Positions 63,368 to 64,000 of a DNA stretch of 64,000 nt are shown in pieces. The DNA comes from Hyphomicrobiales bacterium. GTDB taxonomy: Bacteria; Pseudomonadota; Alphaproteobacteria; Rhizobiales; Rhizobiaceae. Position numbers and translations under genes: made by a program. The notes under the pieces were generated by a model that had not been told where the DNA came from, did no database searches, and saw only the letters and a program-made list of their open reading frames with translations. The stretch spans positions 62,001-126,000 of the forward strand of contig UBJO01000011.1 of the NCBI GenBank assembly GCA_900465665.1, in the 5' to 3' direction. Position 1 is the stretch's first letter. Each line of letters starts with the position of its first letter.

Positions 63368-64000
63368 ATGAAGCTTGAAACGCTCGACATCGCGATTGCA
63401 GGCGCCGGCGTTGGTGGCCTGTCGCTCGCAGCACTGCTTGCGAGCCGCGGCGCCCGCGTGACCATCTATGATCAGATGAGTGCGCCGCAGCCCGTTGGCT
63501 CCGGCTTCGTGCTGCAGCCGACCGGGGCTGCGGTGCTCTCACGCATGGGCCTGCTTGGCCAAGTCGAGGCGCGTGGCGCCCGCATCAGCCGCATGCATGG
63601 CCGACTGTCCGGCAATGGTCGCACCGTGCTCGATGTCGGCTATCGCACCGGCGCCTATGGCATCGCCATCCAGCGCGTCGCCCTGTTCGATCTCTTGCTC
63701 GAAGCGGCGATCAATGCAGGGGTACGGTTCGAAACATCGTCACGGGTGGCCGAGATCGAGGCTGGCAGCACGCCGCGCCTAGTCCTCGACGGCGGCATCC
63801 GCACGGCAACCGCCGATCTCGCCATCGATGCCATGGGCGCCAACTCGCCGCTCGCCGCGAAAGCCGCCACCGAGCTCGGCTACGGGGCGCTCTGGGCGAC
63901 GGTGCCCTGGCCGGAGCATGGCGTATTCCGCAAGGACGAACTGGAGCAGCGCTACAAGAGAGCAAGCCAGATGGCCGGCGTACTGCCGGTCGGAACGGCG
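63368..64000 (+). CDS. FAD-dependent aromatic-type monooxygenase, 3' end outside window
   Basis: 211 residues visible from ATG 63368 to the window edge. FAD fold IAGAGVGGLSLAALLASRGA, substrate loop QPVGSGFVLQPTGAAVL and IAIQRVALFDLLLEAA, of the salicylate hydroxylase/PHBH-like group. Substrate cannot be told from this half. It begins 10 bases after mazG, so may be co-transcribed. Confidence 0.88.
   Translation, partial: MKLETLDIAIAGAGVGGLSLAALLASRGARVTIYDQMSAPQPVGSGFVLQPTGAAVLSRMGLLGQVEARGARISRMHGRLSGNGRTVLDVGYRTGAYGIAIQRVALFDLLLEAAINAGVRFETSSRVAEIEAGSTPRLVLDGGIRTATADLAIDAMGANSPLAAKAATELGYGALWATVPWPEHGVFRKDELEQRYKRASQMAGVLPVGTA

Overview
The window is 64 kb of a chromosome from a member of the Rhizobiaceae (Rhizobium/Agrobacterium/Sinorhizobium group). 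The evidence is the high G+C content, phosphatidylcholine synthase, a YtfQRT-YjfF sugar importer, a BMP-type nucleoside importer, several small proteins I recognise as typical of rhizobial genomes, an apparent CtrA full site and a candidate EcfG/RpoE2-type promoter. I see no insertion sequence, prophage, integrase or CRISPR array. It reads as ordinary core chromosome with tightly packed operons, many 4-nt ATGA overlaps, and one tRNA gene.

Layout. 1-6.4 kb: 3' part of parE, an OsmC/GntR pair, an AI-2E-type permease, two poorly characterised genes. 6.5-11 kb: flavin reductase + nitroreductase pair, a secreted three-repeat protein, thrS. 11-14 kb: DUF1697-yidD-IscU-like operon diverging from folE-hisI, with a candidate 38-residue ORF in the long folE leader. 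14-18 kb: patatin lipase, CBS and rhomboid genes (with a candidate sRNA upstream of the latter), PAS and PilZ proteins, prolyl aminopeptidase. 19-25 kb: LapG-like periplasmic cysteine protease, membrane-anchored protein, D,D-carboxypeptidase with SPOR domain, DUF1489, sdaA. 25-30 kb: DUF599/DUF1624 membrane pair, MerR regulator, mgtE, a degenerate peptide deformylase paralogue, DUF502.

30-34 kb holds glmU-glmS (UDP-GlcNAc synthesis). 33.6-39 kb is ytfQ-ytfR-ytfT-yjfF-FadR regulator, a furanose-sugar ABC importer with its presumed regulator as last gene. 39-45.6 kb is a long leftward run: pcs, quinone oxidoreductase, and a four-gene BMP nucleoside-type ABC importer ending in a strong terminator. 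45.8-51 kb: fpr, a GntR regulator with candidate operators, and a MacAB-type three-gene efflux system. 51-55 kb: tRNA-Lys(UUU), small stress-type proteins (DUF2934, entericidin), a HAMP-GAF-GGDEF diguanylate cyclase, ccdA. 55.5-64 kb: AEC transporter, UbiH-type hydroxylase, the sulfite-reduction operon cysG-DUF2849-cysI-DUF934, a nucleoside deaminase, mazG and the start of an FAD monooxygenase.

The window is mostly core metabolism, so I did not find one large novel system. The items most worth a second look are the leftward terminator and candidate sRNA at about 16.3-16.4 kb, the deformylase paralogue that has lost key residues in all three motifs, the small ORF and long leader before folE, the two uncharacterised partners of siroheme/sulfite reduction, the IscU-like scaffold lacking its third cysteine, and several palindromic operators at regulator genes.
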